Shown here: one piece after another, positions 29,687 through 29,778 of the stretch
Layout: every line of letters starts with the position of its first letter
Numbering within the stretch: position 1 is the stretch's first letter
Source: a virus
Direction: 5' to 3' (one strand)
Length of the DNA: 29,778 bases
IMG/VR virus record: IMGVR_UViG_3300042289_000085
Location: 1 to 29,778 of that record
Program-made: the position numbers and the translations under genes
Notes under the pieces: generated by a model
What the model was told of the DNA's origin: nothing
Seen by the model: only the letters and a program-made list of their open reading frames with translations
Databases searched by the model: none

Positions 29687-29778
29687 AGTCCCCAGTATCC
29701 TGGTTCCTCCGTGTCAAGGGTACGTTGCGTAATAGGATCTGGTCGCCCACATTCTTCACAGAAGTAACCACTCGGGTC
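29683..29778 (-). CDS. Partial CDS, C-terminal 31 residues (runs off the right edge)
   Basis: Thirty-one codons and a TGA precede the polymerase and overlap its ATG by 4 bases. They read FCEECGRPDPIT near the start, with two Cys in a CxxC arrangement like a small zinc ribbon or the tail of a Zn-binding protein, and end TEEPGYWGL. Upstream of the polymerase T7-type phages carry primase-helicase and small proteins, so the residual sequence could belong to such a gene. There is too little to assign a function. Confidence 0.7.
   Translation of the reverse strand, partial: DPSGYFCEECGRPDPITQRTLDTEEPGYWGL

Noticed and set aside
1-29778. tRNA genes, CRISPR arrays, insertion sequences, integrase or attachment sites
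   Set aside because: Nothing with cloverleaf structure, spaced repeats, terminal inverted repeats or recombinase motifs was seen by eye; a dedicated scan (tRNAscan, repeat finder) would be decisive.

Overview
This window looks like the late two-thirds of a T7-type podovirus genome (Autographiviridae-like). The closest resemblance I can name is the cyanobacterial T7-like phages. The support is gene order and protein motifs: a T7-like family A DNA polymerase, a gp6-like exonuclease, a MazG-type pyrophosphohydrolase and a ribonucleotide reductase, followed by T7-ordered portal, scaffold, capsid, two tail tubular proteins, three or four internal virion proteins, a tail fibre with a T7 gp17-type N-terminus, a lysis cassette and a small terminase. 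The pairing of a compact ribonucleotide reductase with MazG is typical of marine and freshwater cyanopodoviruses, but the host cannot be proven from the sequence. No psbA, hli or talC gene is present in this window.

Every convincing gene is on the minus strand, so transcription runs from right to left and nearly all genes abut or overlap (ATGA and TAATG junctions). From the right edge: the end of an unidentified Cys-containing gene (29683-29778), DNA polymerase (27902-29686), exonuclease (27157-about 28017), a small membrane protein, a DUF3310 protein, MazG, NrdA and NrdB (24175-26342). These are the DNA replication and nucleotide supply genes. A 66-aa protein and a polyproline gp7.3-like protein lead into the head module: portal, a small basic protein, scaffold and major capsid (19776-23616).

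The capsid gene is bracketed by the two most structured non-coding stretches. A 202-base palindrome-rich leader lies upstream, and a rho-independent terminator lies just downstream, placed as Tphi is placed after T7 gene 10. Tail tubular proteins A and B and gp13-, gp14-, gp15- and gp16-like internal virion proteins follow (8364-19695). The lytic transglycosylase domain sits at the end of the gp15-like protein, not at the start of the gp16-like one as in T7.

The leftmost 8.4 kb carries the host-contact and exit genes. These are a T7-type fibre with a beta-helix, a second large adhesin with LamG-like and SPRY-like domains, a 157-aa accessory protein, a one-TM holin candidate, a GH73 glucosaminidase endolysin, a 113-aa Ser/Thr-rich protein, and the small terminase. 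Several very small basic or membrane proteins (43, 51, 57 and 88 aa) and an HNH endonuclease follow, and a gene that starts at base 81 runs off the left edge. By T7 order that last gene is near or at the large terminase, but its first 27 codons do not prove it.

The most interesting features are the class I ribonucleotide reductase whose beta subunit has Leu where the radical tyrosine should be, the relocated transglycosylase, the LamG-SPRY adhesin, and the palindromic capsid leader. No tRNA, CRISPR array, insertion sequence or attachment site was seen, and no stretch longer than about 200 bases lacks a gene.
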